DNA of 21,344 nucleotides, from assembly GCA_002347475.1 (NCBI GenBank), contig DDXI01000014.1, positions 1 through 21,344 on the forward strand, given 5' to 3'. Every line of letters begins with the position of its first letter. Position 1 is the first letter of the stretch. Both the position numbers and the translations under genes were made by a program. The notes beneath the pieces are model-generated. The model was not told the DNA's origin. It saw only the letters and a list, made by a program, of their open reading frames with translations, and made no database searches. This DNA is from Peptococcaceae bacterium UBA2264. Lineage in GTDB: Bacteria; Bacillota; Desulfitobacteriia; Desulfitobacteriales; Desulfitobacteriaceae. Shown here in pieces: positions 1 through 9,400 of this stretch.

Positions 1-57
1 AGAAGATGACACAAGTATTTCCTTGGTAACTGTATTGCTAAGCGCTTCTGTACTCAT
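1..57 (-). CDS. rnfD: RnfD N-terminus (partial): membrane subunit of the Rnf complex
   Basis: Nineteen codons, beginning ATG at 57 on the minus strand and running off the left edge of the window. The start is supported by a GGAGGG ribosome binding site embedded in the last codons of rnfC. The gap to the rnfC stop is only 6 nt, so the two are cotranscribed and probably translationally coupled. The visible residues (MSTEALSNTVTKEILVSSS) form a short polar N-terminus. The identity as RnfD, the flavin-carrying membrane subunit, is inferred mainly from the usual rnfCDGEAB order in Bacillota, since too little protein is visible to judge by itself. Confidence 0.7.
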   Translation of the reverse strand, partial: MSTEALSNTVTKEILVSSS

Positions 58-63
58 CTATTA

Positions 64-1383
64 CTATTTCCCTCCCTTTTCAGCTGACAGCTTTTTGGCA
101 TAGCGGATATGATGGACGATTCTTCTTTTTGCCGGACATACAAAACTGCAGCAGCCACATTCCATACAATCAAACAGATCAAATCCTTCTTTGGCTTCGT
201 CAATAAACTTCTTCTCAGCCAAAATACTTAACATACTGGGATTTAAGCCCATCGGACATGCGTCGACACAACGGCCACAGCGAATACAGGGACCTTCTTC
301 ACCCATATTAGCCATTTCTTCTTTGCCGAAAGCAAGAATGCCATTGGCTCCCTTGATAATCGGAACCTCGGTTGTATATTGAGCCATTCCCATGAATGGT
401 CCGCCCATAATCAATTTTTCCGGAGCAAATTTAAAGCCGCCGCATTGATCAATGGCATCAGCAAAGGTTGTTCCGATACGCAGCAAGAGGTTCTTAGGCT
501 CTTTGATAGCGCTGCCGGTTACTGTGACAACTCTTTCAATCAGGGGGATACCATTTCTGACAGCATCACAAATAGCAATTGCAGTAGCAGCATTTTGAAC
601 AACAACTCCAACGTTCATAGGCAGCTGACCGGAGGGGACTTCCCGGTTAAGTAAGGTTTTGATGATCATTTTTTCGCCGCCCTGAGGATACCTGGTAGCA
701 ATAGGAATAACACTGATTTTTTTATCACCAACAGCATCTTTCATGGCCTTGACAGCATCCATCTTATTATCTTCAATGCCCACTATAGCATTATCCACAC
801 CTAATATTTTCTTCAGCATCAGGATTCCGGTGACCAGCCGTTCGCTGTATTCAAGCATTATCCTGTGGTCGGCTGTTAAAAACGGCTCGCATTCGGCAGC
901 ATTAATTATCAAAGTATCAATCTTGACATCCTTTGGCGGGACGAGCTTGACATGGGTCGGGAAAGTAGCTCCGCCCATACCAACTATACCGGCATTCTTT
1001 ACGATATCCACCATTTCTTTAACTTCAAGAGTTTCCCAATTACGTTCAACCGGAATACCCTCTGCCCATTGGTCCAAACCGTCATTTTCAATAACAATGG
1101 CCATAGCTTCACCGAAAATCGGGTGGGGCTTATTGGCTACTTCAACGACAGTGCCGGACAGGGATGCATGAATAGGACTGGAGACAAAGGCCTCACTGGC
1201 AGCTATCAGTTGTCCTTTTTTAACGACATCCCCTTTTTTGACTATCGGCTCACAGGGAGCCCCAATATGTTGCCGTACCGGGATAACAACTTTGCTGGGC
1301 AAAGCATTTGTTTCTATTGCCTTACTTTCAGTAGACGATTTGTGGGTATCAGGATGAATACCCCACTTAATTTTGTTCGACAT
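64..1383 (-). CDS. rnfC: RnfC, peripheral subunit of Rnf ferredoxin:NAD+ oxidoreductase
   Basis: RnfC is the cytoplasmic subunit of the ion-translocating Rnf complex that couples reduced ferredoxin oxidation to NAD+ reduction. The 439-residue product shows the family layout: an N-terminal barrel-sandwich region (HIGAPCEP, then VVKKGQLIA), a Complex-I-51K-like nucleotide/FMN fold with GMGGATFP and NAAECEPF, an SLBB-type segment (VVTVTGSAIKEP), and two C-terminal [4Fe-4S] motifs, Cys 366/369/372/376 and Cys 406/409/412/416. An upstream in-frame ATG at 1407 would add 8 residues, but the GAGGAGA ribosome binding site at 1391-1397 lies 7 nt before the ATG at 1383, and the upstream ATG has no comparable site, so 1383 is chosen. 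It heads the rnf operon together with a small upstream ORF, and rnfD follows after 6 nt. The length is typical of Clostridial RnfC. Confidence 0.97.
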   Translation of the reverse strand: MSNKIKWGIHPDTHKSSTESKAIETNALPSKVVIPVRQHIGAPCEPIVKKGDVVKKGQLIAASEAFVSSPIHASLSGTVVEVANKPHPIFGEAMAIVIENDGLDQWAEGIPVERNWETLEVKEMVDIVKNAGIVGMGGATFPTHVKLVPPKDVKIDTLIINAAECEPFLTADHRIMLEYSERLVTGILMLKKILGVDNAIVGIEDNKMDAVKAMKDAVGDKKISVIPIATRYPQGGEKMIIKTLLNREVPSGQLPMNVGVVVQNAATAIAICDAVRNGIPLIERVVTVTGSAIKEPKNLLLRIGTTFADAIDQCGGFKFAPEKLIMGGPFMGMAQYTTEVPIIKGANGILAFGKEEMANMGEEGPCIRCGRCVDACPMGLNPSMLSILAEKKFIDEAKEGFDLFDCMECGCCSFVCPAKRRIVHHIRYAKKLSAEKGGK

Positions 1384-1407
1384 CAGAACATCTCCTCGAA
1401 TACTCAT

Positions 1408-1512
1408 TTAATTACTTTTGCAATTATGTTTGTTATCAGCTAATGCTGCAGACACCAGCTTAACTGTTTCAGCATTAACTTTGATTACTTCGCCTTCAAT
1501 TATCTCATTCAT
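1408..1512 (-). CDS. Small 34-residue ORF immediately upstream of rnfC, function unknown
   Basis: A 34-codon reading frame starts at ATG 1512, preceded by an AGGAAAG ribosome binding site about 6 nt upstream, and ends with TAA at 1408-1410, 24 nt before the rnfC start. The predicted peptide begins MNEIIEGEVIKVNAETVKLV, is acidic and aliphatic in its first half, and has a single Cys near its end (NKHNCKSN). I do not recognise it. The same frame stays open upstream to an ATG at 1653, but that extension is Trp/Cys-rich, lacks a ribosome binding site and looks non-coding. The peptide could be a genuine small protein of the Rnf operon or a leader ORF whose translation affects rnfC expression. Coding status rests only on the ribosome binding site and position. 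Confidence 0.45.
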   Translation of the reverse strand: MNEIIEGEVIKVNAETVKLVSAALADNKHNCKSN

Positions 1513-1666
1513 AATTAACTTTCCTGGTTTTTGCTTAATATCCGCATAAGAAACGATTAAGCGGCACCACAGACTTTTTGAAAGACAAAAAATATAGACT
1601 TTCCAAGTATATGTCCAGACAGACAATAAACATGGCGTCAAGTCATATTTCAACCTTCATGAATAA

Positions 1667-1672
1667 ATTATA
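1667..1672 (-). promoter_or_regulatory. Possible -10 box close to the rnf small ORF
   Basis: A perfect TATAAT on the minus strand, about 155 nt upstream of the small ORF ATG. No good -35 hexamer lies 16-18 bp further upstream (CACTAT at 17 bp is poor), so it may be chance in AT-rich DNA or need an activator. Confidence 0.25.
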
Positions 1673-1734
1673 AAGTGTAAAATTGCTGTATAGTGACGAT
1701 GTTGCAGCCGCTGTGTCCAATTGTTGAGGCGCAT

Positions 1735-1792
1735 AAAAAAAGCATCTTCACCAATACTGTGTAAAAACTCCAAAAGCAAATAAAGTGAAGAT
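1735..1792 (-). terminator. Terminator-like inverted repeat in the rnf leader
   Basis: On the minus strand an 8-bp perfect stem (ATCTTCAC at 1785-1792, GTGAAGAT at 1744-1751) is followed by GC and seven T residues (1741-1735). The 33-nt loop is much longer than in an ordinary intrinsic terminator and shows no strong internal pairing, so the call is weak. It lies about 220 nt upstream of the small ORF before rnfC, where it could end an addA read-through transcript or act as a conditional attenuator. Confidence 0.3.
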
Positions 1793-1910
1793 TTCCTGAT
1801 TAATTGTATTGAATAATTCTACTCCTTTCTCCTCAGCCTAACCTAAGGTTTTCTAAGATCCGGCATATTACATGGCAGGGCAAATGTTTTTGGCGAGATT
1901 AACCTTGTTT

Positions 1911-1927
1911 CCAGTAAATTCTACCGG
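1911..1927 (-). repeat. Small hairpin in the rnf leader
   Basis: On the minus strand CCGGTA and TACTGG form a 6-bp stem with one G-U pair, closing a 5-nt GAATT loop. It is followed by A-rich rather than T-rich sequence, so it is not a terminator. It could belong to a structured leader or be a chance hairpin. Confidence 0.3.
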
Positions 1928-1988
1928 ATACGGAAGTCAAGCAAATAAAATTAAGTTAAAATGAATTAAAATGAAATGAAGGTTAAGT

Positions 1989-2069
1989 AAAATACCTAAC
2001 AAAATGCCAATCCCCTCAAATAAAATTAGGACATTTTTACCATAATTCTCTTCGAAAAGTAGGTATTTT
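1989..2069 (-). repeat. Nested inverted repeats compatible with a three-way-junction RNA
   Basis: A perfect 10-bp inverted repeat (AAAATACCTA at 1989-1998, TAGGTATTTT at 2060-2069) encloses two further elements. One is a short hairpin at 2048-2059 directly abutting the outer stem. The other is an interrupted stem in which 2001-2006 pairs with 2032-2037, 2007-2008 with 2029-2030, and 2009-2011 with 2025-2027, with single-base bulges at 2031 and 2028. Read on the minus strand the outer stem would start about a dozen nucleotides after the candidate transcription start. No known riboswitch core is recognised. Pairing was worked out by eye with no energy calculation. Confidence 0.4.
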
Positions 2070-2088
2070 GACTCATATTTAATCTAAA

Positions 2089-2116
2089 AATATCACATTT
2101 ACGAGCATTAAGTCAA
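2089..2116 (-). promoter_or_regulatory. Candidate promoter for the rnf leader
   Basis: On the minus strand TTGACT (2111-2116) is separated by 16 bp from GATATT (2089-2094), preceded by TG at 2096-2097 as in an extended -10 element. It matches sigma-A promoters moderately. Transcription from here would give a leader of roughly 570 nt before the small ORF ATG at 1512, or about 700 nt before rnfC. Confidence 0.4.
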
Positions 2117-2279
2117 TATTTAATTTAGAGCCCCACTCTTCCCTGATCAGAACGTACAGCTATCTGTCATCGCTTGCCTAATATTACCATGTTGCAACCC
2201 GACAATCCGTAATTTTCAACTCCAAACTCCACTATGAAAAATCATATACTGCTTTGGGGAATGACCAATAAGAGACAAA

Positions 2280-5200
2280 TCAGTTAAAAGGAATGTTTTC
2301 TCTCAGATTAGAGCGCAGTTGGGCCAGCTGTTCCTGTAAGACAGGCCTGGAAAAGACAAATTTCTGATTCAGGGCAAAGGAATAAATCAGACAATTATCA
2401 ACATTTAACTTAAGGAGATGTTCAACTGCCTGAACGTAAAGGGCCATTTGCATAGCATAGCGCTCTTTTAATAAGTCTTCAGGATTGCTTTGGTTTGGTG
2501 CCAGAAAATCAGTTTTATAGTCAATAAGATCCGCTGTGCTGCCCTTAATCAGCAAGGCATCGATCACACCTTGAATCAACAAATCAGTTTTGCTGTCCAG
2601 CTGCCGTAAATTATAAGTGAAAGGTACTTCACGTAACAGGTTTTGCCCTGGGCTTCTTAAAAGTTTTTGGCCAAGTTCCGAATTCAGAAAAGAAATAATT
2701 TGAACCGTCGGAATATTTTCGGCTTGGCCGCTGCTTAATATTTCCTTTCCCACCAGTTCTGACAGTAATTTCTTTATCATCTGCTGCTGTTCGGCTGTAC
2801 CGGCATCATCCCACACTGGTCCCCATACAGCGAAAGGTAAATGCTGCAGCAAGGTATGCATAGCTGTACCGGATTCTGCCGGTGAAAGATGGGCAGCAGT
2901 CTGTAAAAACCTTGGTTTTAAGAAATGAAAATCTTCCTGGGGATAATCCGGCAAAATAAGTTCATTTACTTCGTCCCCACTAACAGCCCAGCCAAAATGT
3001 TTTTTTATTGCACTGACACTCAGCTTGGCTCTTTGCCGGACATCCAGGGGATAAGCATATTGCCAGCTCAGGCGGGCATCGACTTCCCGGTACCAGTCGT
3101 CCGGTTCCGCCGGTTCCGTCTGATTTTCCTTTTCCCGGCAGTTATCCTCTGCCGGCGCCGGCGCTGCCTGGCTATCTGCCTCAGCAGGGATTGCCCCTGC
3201 CAGCCTGAATTTTTCAACAATTTCCTCTCCTGTTTCAGATCGCGCTAAATCTGAAACCTGTCTGCTTTCAGTCAGCAAATCCTGATGAATAAAGACCTGC
3301 CAGCGGGAATTCGACTCGGGTAACATTATCCCCTTGCTTGCCCTGGGCTGATCAAAGAGAGCTGCCGGGTGTCTGGCTAAAGCTGGTCCGATCCAATCCA
3401 AAAAACATTTGGCAGTGCGCAGTTGGCCATCCGGAAGAGCAATGTTACTTTCTGTCACCGATCTCTGCCATTTGATCAGGGTATCATCCAGTCGGGAAAC
3501 ATTGCCATAAAGCAGAAGCTTCTCTCTGGCTCTTGTTAAACAAACATAGAGGATCCGCAGTTCTTCAGCCAGGTTCTCCTGGGCCAAAAGCTGTTTAACA
3601 GCAAATTGCAGAAAAGAAGGATAGCGGGCTGAATTTTCCCAATCTATAATCGGCATGCCCAGACCAAGTCTTTTATGCAGCAAAAAGTCAGACGCTAAAT
3701 CTCGCGTATTGAACGCTGAACCCAGGCCAACGGCAAAGACTACCGGAAATTCCAAACCTTTGCTGGCATGCACAGTAAGCAGGCGCACAACATTTTCATT
3801 TTGACCAAGTACCCGGGCATTTCCCAAATCTTTTCCCTGGCCATGAAACTTATCAATAAAGCGGAGAAAACGAAACAAACCCCGGTAATTAGCTGCTTCA
3901 AAGCGCACTGCGCGATCATAGAGAGTTCTCAAATTTGCCTGTCGTTGTATCCCAGCCGGCAAACTGCCAACATAAGCTAAAAATCCTGTTTCTTCATATA
4001 TCAGCCAAATCAATTCTGCCAGAGAATTATGACGTGAAAATGTACGCCAATTTTGCAGTTGTTTCCAGAAGCTGACGATCTTTCGGGTAAGGCTGTCAAG
4101 CGGAGCCAGTTTTTTTTGCGCTTGCAGTAACAGCTTATCCCAGGAATCCTGATGACTGCTCAGCACCTGCCGGATTTCAGGCGCAACATCTGCCTCTTCT
4201 CCCAGGATCAGGGCAGCAGCCCAAACAGCTAAAGCCCAGGCTTCATAAAATTCGGCTTGGGGCAGCATAGTCCGAATTCTGCCCAGTTCCGTTCCGTTCA
4301 AACCTGCCAGTGGGGAACGCAAGACTGCTGCTAAAGGTATATCAAGACGTGGATTATCAATAATTTTCAGCAGCGAAAGCATTATTTCAATTTCGCTGGT
4401 CCCAAAATAACCGTTATTTGTTTCCGCATAGACGGGAATAGCAGCACTTTGCAGTTCTTCCAGGTATACGGGGGCTTTGGTCGCATAGGAACGCATTAAT
4501 ATGACAATATCCGAATATTGAACCGGCCGGAAATCAGTGGTTTTTTTATCATAAACAACAAATTCAGCAGTCTCTACCATCCTGGATATTCTGGCAGCCA
4601 CCAGACGGGCTTCGATACGAACAGCCTCTATTTCTTCAGGGGCTGTTTCTGTCTCGCTCAGATTTTGACTGTCAGTTCTTAATGCTTCCCTGACATCTTT
4701 GTTGGCAAAGAGATGTACTTCAATCGGTCCTTCCGCTGTTGGCAAATCTGCCAGTTTGGGATAGGCGGCTCCATACTGTAAGGCAGCCAGATCATTATAC
4801 TCAATTTCACCTGCCCCCACAGTCATAATCTGCCGGAATATAAAATTCACGCCCTCCACGATCTCTTTTCGGCTGCGAAAATTGCGAACCAGATTAATGA
4901 CCAGACCTGCAGCAGAAGTCGATTCCGCCAACTCTGTCAGACCTTCTGACCAGTGGGGAAAAGCATTATATTTAGCTGTGAACAACCCGGGATCTGCCAT
5001 CCGAAAGCGGTATATGCTCTGTTTTACATCACCAACCATAAACAGCTGACTGATTTCCTGTTTTTGCGGAGCGAGCAACATGATTATTCTTTCCTGAACA
5101 GGATTTATATCCTGATACTCATCGACCAGCAGCTCCGCAAAACGGTTCCTCAGACCCCGGGCAATTTCCGAGGCTTCACCTTCATTTTCCAGCAAACGAA

Positions 5201-6338
5201 TGGCCATGTGTTCCAAATCGGAAAAATCAACAACATTACGTCTGTTTTTAGCCTGGTAATATTCTCTGCCAAACTCTATAGTGAGATCTGACAAGGTCTG
5301 TACTAATTCAGCCATTTCAGTCAAACTCTGTATCTGCTGATCCAAAGGCCAGATAAACACTTCTTCTTTTATTTTATTAAGCCTGGTTTTAGCCTCATCC
5401 CGCATTTTCCTGGCTTGTTCTCTCAGGAAGATCTGCTGGTTATCTGTTGACGAGGATTTTTTGGAAGAACTCCTGGGCAAATCGGAAAAACTGCTCGTCT
5501 GAAATCTGTTTTCGGACTCAGCCCAGCTTACCCCCAAGACCTGTTGCAGAGCTTTTGTTTGTTCCAAATCTTTTTTAATTGTCTCTGCATATTGGGCAGG
5601 CCCATCGCTGCTCAAAGCAATCTCCAGAGCCCGTTCCTGCAGTATCATAACCGCTGCAAGCTGATCCCTGACGGCCTGCAGGGCAATAACCCCCCAAGGG
5701 CTTTGAGCCAAAGCCTCGGTGTCCTCCCAAGTATAAGCCTGGGATAAATTCCGAAGCCAGTTTTCAGGTGAGATCTGGCTGTTGGCAAACTTAAAAATTC
5801 GCAGGACCTGAATCATTAAAGGATAATCATCCCGATCTGAACCAAAGGCCTCGACCAGACGTAAGAAACCGGCAGCATTTCTTTCATAATTCCGGATAAA
5901 TACTTCTTCAATAATATCTTGTCTGAGCAGTTCAGCTTCTTCCTCGTCCACAACCCGGAAAGCGGGATCCAGATCAAGTTTATAGAAATATTGCCGCAGT
6001 AAATCCAGGCAATAGGAATGCAGGGTGGTAATATTAGCTTGCTGAAGCAAGCCTTGCTGTTTTAATAATAAAGCGATTTCGGCTGAGGTTTTGTTTTCAA
6101 AAAGAGCCTTGGTCAGAGCCGTGCTTATTCTTGCTTTCATTTCGTTGGCTGCAGCTTTGGTAAAGGTTACAACCAGAAGGTTGTCCACATCAACCGGTTC
6201 AAGGGGGTCAGTTATTCGTTTCATTACCCTTTCCACCAACACTGCTGTTTTCCCCGAACCGGCAGCTGCCGCCACTAACAGTTTGCCTCTCCATTTTATA
6301 GCCGCCATTTGCTCGTTAGTCCAGGTTACCTTGCTCAT
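2280..6338 (-). CDS. addA: AddA, helicase-nuclease subunit of AddAB
   Basis: AddA supplies the UvrD-like helicase motor and one nuclease site of AddAB, the Gram-positive counterpart of RecBCD that resects double-strand breaks for RecA loading. Visible in the 1352 residues: Walker A AAAAGSGKT (23-31), DEYQD (406-410), VRNFRS, the LTVHASKGLEF helicase motif, CLTRAREKLLLYG near motif VI, and a C-terminal RecB-type nuclease with GTAMH, GVIDALL (Asp1260) and DYKTD (Asp1273, Lys1275). All key residues are present. The ATG at 6338 is preceded by a purine-rich AGGAAAGGAAA site. The protein is longer than the roughly 1230 residues of Bacillus AddA, partly through a Pro/Ala/Glu-rich linker at about 1040-1085 and a Ser/Lys stretch near 285-300. 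It follows addB by 84 nt, as in most Bacillota. Confidence 0.98.
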   Translation of the reverse strand: MSKVTWTNEQMAAIKWRGKLLVAAAAGSGKTAVLVERVMKRITDPLEPVDVDNLLVVTFTKAAANEMKARISTALTKALFENKTSAEIALLLKQQGLLQQANITTLHSYCLDLLRQYFYKLDLDPAFRVVDEEEAELLRQDIIEEVFIRNYERNAAGFLRLVEAFGSDRDDYPLMIQVLRIFKFANSQISPENWLRNLSQAYTWEDTEALAQSPWGVIALQAVRDQLAAVMILQERALEIALSSDGPAQYAETIKKDLEQTKALQQVLGVSWAESENRFQTSSFSDLPRSSSKKSSSTDNQQIFLREQARKMRDEAKTRLNKIKEEVFIWPLDQQIQSLTEMAELVQTLSDLTIEFGREYYQAKNRRNVVDFSDLEHMAIRLLENEGEASEIARGLRNRFAELLVDEYQDINPVQERIIMLLAPQKQEISQLFMVGDVKQSIYRFRMADPGLFTAKYNAFPHWSEGLTELAESTSAAGLVINLVRNFRSRKEIVEGVNFIFRQIMTVGAGEIEYNDLAALQYGAAYPKLADLPTAEGPIEVHLFANKDVREALRTDSQNLSETETAPEEIEAVRIEARLVAARISRMVETAEFVVYDKKTTDFRPVQYSDIVILMRSYATKAPVYLEELQSAAIPVYAETNNGYFGTSEIEIMLSLLKIIDNPRLDIPLAAVLRSPLAGLNGTELGRIRTMLPQAEFYEAWALAVWAAALILGEEADVAPEIRQVLSSHQDSWDKLLLQAQKKLAPLDSLTRKIVSFWKQLQNWRTFSRHNSLAELIWLIYEETGFLAYVGSLPAGIQRQANLRTLYDRAVRFEAANYRGLFRFLRFIDKFHGQGKDLGNARVLGQNENVVRLLTVHASKGLEFPVVFAVGLGSAFNTRDLASDFLLHKRLGLGMPIIDWENSARYPSFLQFAVKQLLAQENLAEELRILYVCLTRAREKLLLYGNVSRLDDTLIKWQRSVTESNIALPDGQLRTAKCFLDWIGPALARHPAALFDQPRASKGIMLPESNSRWQVFIHQDLLTESRQVSDLARSETGEEIVEKFRLAGAIPAEADSQAAPAPAEDNCREKENQTEPAEPDDWYREVDARLSWQYAYPLDVRQRAKLSVSAIKKHFGWAVSGDEVNELILPDYPQEDFHFLKPRFLQTAAHLSPAESGTAMHTLLQHLPFAVWGPVWDDAGTAEQQQMIKKLLSELVGKEILSSGQAENIPTVQIISFLNSELGQKLLRSPGQNLLREVPFTYNLRQLDSKTDLLIQGVIDALLIKGSTADLIDYKTDFLAPNQSNPEDLLKERYAMQMALYVQAVEHLLKLNVDNCLIYSFALNQKFVFSRPVLQEQLAQLRSNLRENIPFN

Positions 6339-6422
6339 GTACTTATTTCCTTTCCTCTGTCAGGGAATATTGCCATCATTTGCTGATACTCTCAGAATAT
6401 TACCATAAATTTGCCTGCTATT

Positions 6423-9400
6423 TTATTCTGTATTCCTAAGCTGCTTTAAAATCAATGCCCAAACCTCATCAAATTTTAGTTTAGGCAAGATGCGAAAAGT
6501 ATTTTCCGGCAGATAGGAATCAAAGCGGCAAACCGGTTTATAGGAACAATATTGACAGCCGTGACTATTTCCGTATTTATAAGGGGCAATAGTAATATCT
6601 CCGTCCATGATCCCTTTACCGGCTTGTTTTAATAAAAGATACAGATGCTTTCTTAATTGGGCAAACTGCTTTTCAGTAAGAACATTGGATCCCTTGCTAA
6701 AGGACCCGTCTTTATTAAGCTTAATCCCCAGCAAGTCAGATCGACCCTGCCGGATCCTTTCGTCCATGGCCTGCAAAACATGGTGCTCAGCCAGAATATA
6801 ACCGCTGATTTTAACAGCCTTGAGACGCAAACTTTCCAACTGTTCCTCATTCATAGGTTTTTCAGGGGCTATCCGGGGCTCAATAACCGGAAAATAGAGA
6901 AAACCAGCCGGACGAAGAAGTATTTCCTCAAGTTCCTGGTGCTGATGATTTTCTGCCGGCAAAAGATATTTGGCATTACGCAAGGCAATATCCAGATAAG
7001 TTAAAAGTTGCAAATTCAGTCCGTAATAGATCTTGTCCAAAGTGACCGCAGGGGCACTTGATTTATAATCAATGATCCGTAAATAAACCTCTTCATTGAT
7101 AATTGCCCTGTCTATCCGGTCGATTTGCCCGCGCATGACCAGAGAATCATCCTCACTGAGCGGGATTTCCACGCTCTCCAGATCTTCACCCGGGCCAAAG
7201 CGCACTTCTGCTCTTACAGGCTCAAATAAGCCCTGCCGGGCAAGTCTGCCGAGTATCTGGACAGCATGATATACTGTTCGCTGCAGCCGGTTGCATAAAT
7301 ACTGATTACGGGCGTTTTGACGAAAAATATTGTGCACAATCCGGGGAGCAATGTGCTCTTGGGATTCATTTAAAATCTCCCAGGATTTTTCTTTGCTTAT
7401 ACTGCCCCAATCTAAACCTTGGGTTTGAAGTGAACAGGTAAAATTGTACAATAAGGCGTGGAAAAACTGGCCTATGTCAGGATTAGCCAGCTGATAGACT
7501 GATCTTTCCTGTAATCGCAAGCCATAGCGGACAAAATGAGCAAAGGGACAGGCTGTAAACTGTTCCAGGCGGGAGACACTGGCCTGGAGACGTTTACCGT
7601 AAAGCTGATGTGTAAGAGATTTCTTAATCCGTTCTTCCTGATTTTGATAAGCTACCCCTTGTTCTATCAAGGCCAGGCGGGTTTGATTAACTTCATTGGC
7701 AGCAAACCATTTACCCACAGCCTGCCACAGGGGTGTTCTTTCCTTACTCCGGGGCAGAGAACGCAATTGCAAGGCATAATGCTGAAGCAAAGGCCCGGGA
7801 TGGCTGACAACATTCAAATCGTCAGGATTTTGCGCCCAGAACTCTTCCTTTATTTGGGGAAACAGGATTTTCAGCCTGTCTATAACCAATGAAATGCCCA
7901 GGCTTCTTCCCTCCTCATCAGTGAGAGGATAGGTTACATATAGTTTTTCTGTTGCCCTGGTAAGAGCATTATAGATAAAAAACTGTTCCTCAAAAATCTG
8001 CTTCTTTCCTTTGGGAGCCAGGAAAAAACCAGCTTCCTGCAGAAGGCTGCGATCCTCTGTTGACAAAACGCCGTTGTTCTCCAGACGGGCCGGTAAAACG
8101 CCCTCGCTTGCTCCCAGGAGAAATAAAACTCGTACCTCAGGAGAACGGGAACGTTCCAGTGATCCTGCCAGAACCTGATCTAAACCCGGAGGAATCAAAC
8201 CTAATTTCAAACTTTCCAGGCCGGAAACAAAAATCGCCGCAAAATCTTCGAGGGAGAGAATTTCTTCACCCAGATTGACAACCAGTTCATCCATGAGATT
8301 GAGTATGGAAGGCCATAATTGTTCCTGAAGCAGGGCTTCTGCCAGATTGTTCCCGGAGCGGGCTTCCCGGGCCCAGTTTTGCAGCTGAGCTGAAACATCC
8401 AGTCTCTCCAGTAAAAAATACAAAGCCGCTGCTAAATGTTTCAGACTAACAGTATCCTTTTGGGAATTGGGGGCAACAGCCTGGATGAAAGGCCTGAATA
8501 TTTGTTGGATCTGAACACGCAGGCGGTTGATTTCCTCTTCCAGGAAAATGTCAGATATTTCTTTTTCTTCGTCTGTTTCAGGATTTCTTGATTTGGAGAA
8601 AGACCAGTCCTCAACCTGATCCCAGCACCTGCCTTGAAGGCCATGAGCAAGACAATAATTTTCCAGACGGTCAACCTCATCCCGTTTCAAAGGGAATAAA
8701 TCGGTTTTCAGGCAACGGAAGAGCGGTTCATAGGCCCAGTCACTGCTGACTGTTTCGATAACAGAAACTATTAATTCTATCAGGGGATGATGCAGGATGG
8801 AATGTTTATAATCCAGAAAACAGGGTATCTCATAGGCAGTAAAGATTTGGGCAAGCAAATCCTGATAACCTGTCAGGTCACGAGTCAGTATGCCTATTTC
8901 CCGCCAACGCAAACCTTCTTCCCGCACTAATCGTCTGCTTTCCCGGGCAATCCACTCTACCTCTGTCCGGCGGTTTACGGCAGCAGCAAGGCTGATTGAC
9001 GTTGGAGCAGAACCTGAACTGTCTTCTTTATCCTGCTCCTGCGGGAAAGCGACCAGGGGATAGGCGAAAAATTGCTTTTCCAGATGGGCCAGCCAGGGAT
9101 TTTGTTTAAACCGCAAACACTCCTGCAGTAAAGTCATTGAAATATCAGGTTCAGCTGTTTCCAAAGCCAAACGCTGCAGGTCCAGGTACGTCTGCCAGGG
9201 ACCGGCAAATAATTCGTTTTCCGGTGTTATCTCCTCCGAATCAGTTTTCCTGGCCAGACAACCGGGATCGAGTGGCAAGGTCACGCTGACTTCAGCGGCA
9301 GTTTTAAGCAATTCCTGCAGAACATTAAGTTCCTGAGGCGTGAATCCTTTAAATCCATCCACCCAGATCCTGGCCTTGCTCAGAAAAGAAGATGCCGGTA

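Larger units (their letters stand above)
1513..2279. other. 767-nt intergenic region between addA and the rnf operon
   Basis: AT-rich, with no reading frame above about 60 codons that looks coding on either strand. On the minus strand it should carry the addA 3' end and the rnf promoter and leader. It holds a candidate promoter near 2089-2116, a possible three-way-junction fold at 1989-2069, a small hairpin at 1911-1927, a long-loop inverted repeat followed by seven T residues at 1735-1792, and a TATAAT-like box at 1667-1672; the more defined of these are listed separately. I found no match to the conserved cores of the TPP, SAM, cobalamin, lysine, FMN, purine, T-box or c-di-GMP-I elements when reading by eye. 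Confidence 0.7.

Noticed and set aside
743..1171. 142-codon plus-strand frame
   Set aside because: Antisense shadow of rnfC, which has clear domain motifs in the opposite frame.
1384..1407. 8-residue N-terminal extension of RnfC from the ATG at 1407
   Set aside because: The strong ribosome binding site lies between the two ATGs and fits only the start at 1383.
952..1443. 163-codon plus-strand frame running past the rnfC start
   Set aside because: Mostly antisense to rnfC, no ribosome binding site and unnatural composition.
1513..1653. 47-codon N-terminal extension of the small ORF upstream of rnfC
   Set aside because: Trp/Cys-rich, no ribosome binding site at 1653, while the internal ATG at 1512 has one.
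1845..1929. Two additional 6-bp long-range pairings in the rnf leader (1858-1863 with 1924-1929, and 1845-1850 with 1901-1906)
   Set aside because: They cross each other and are short enough to arise by chance over this distance; not claimed as an alternative fold without covariation data.
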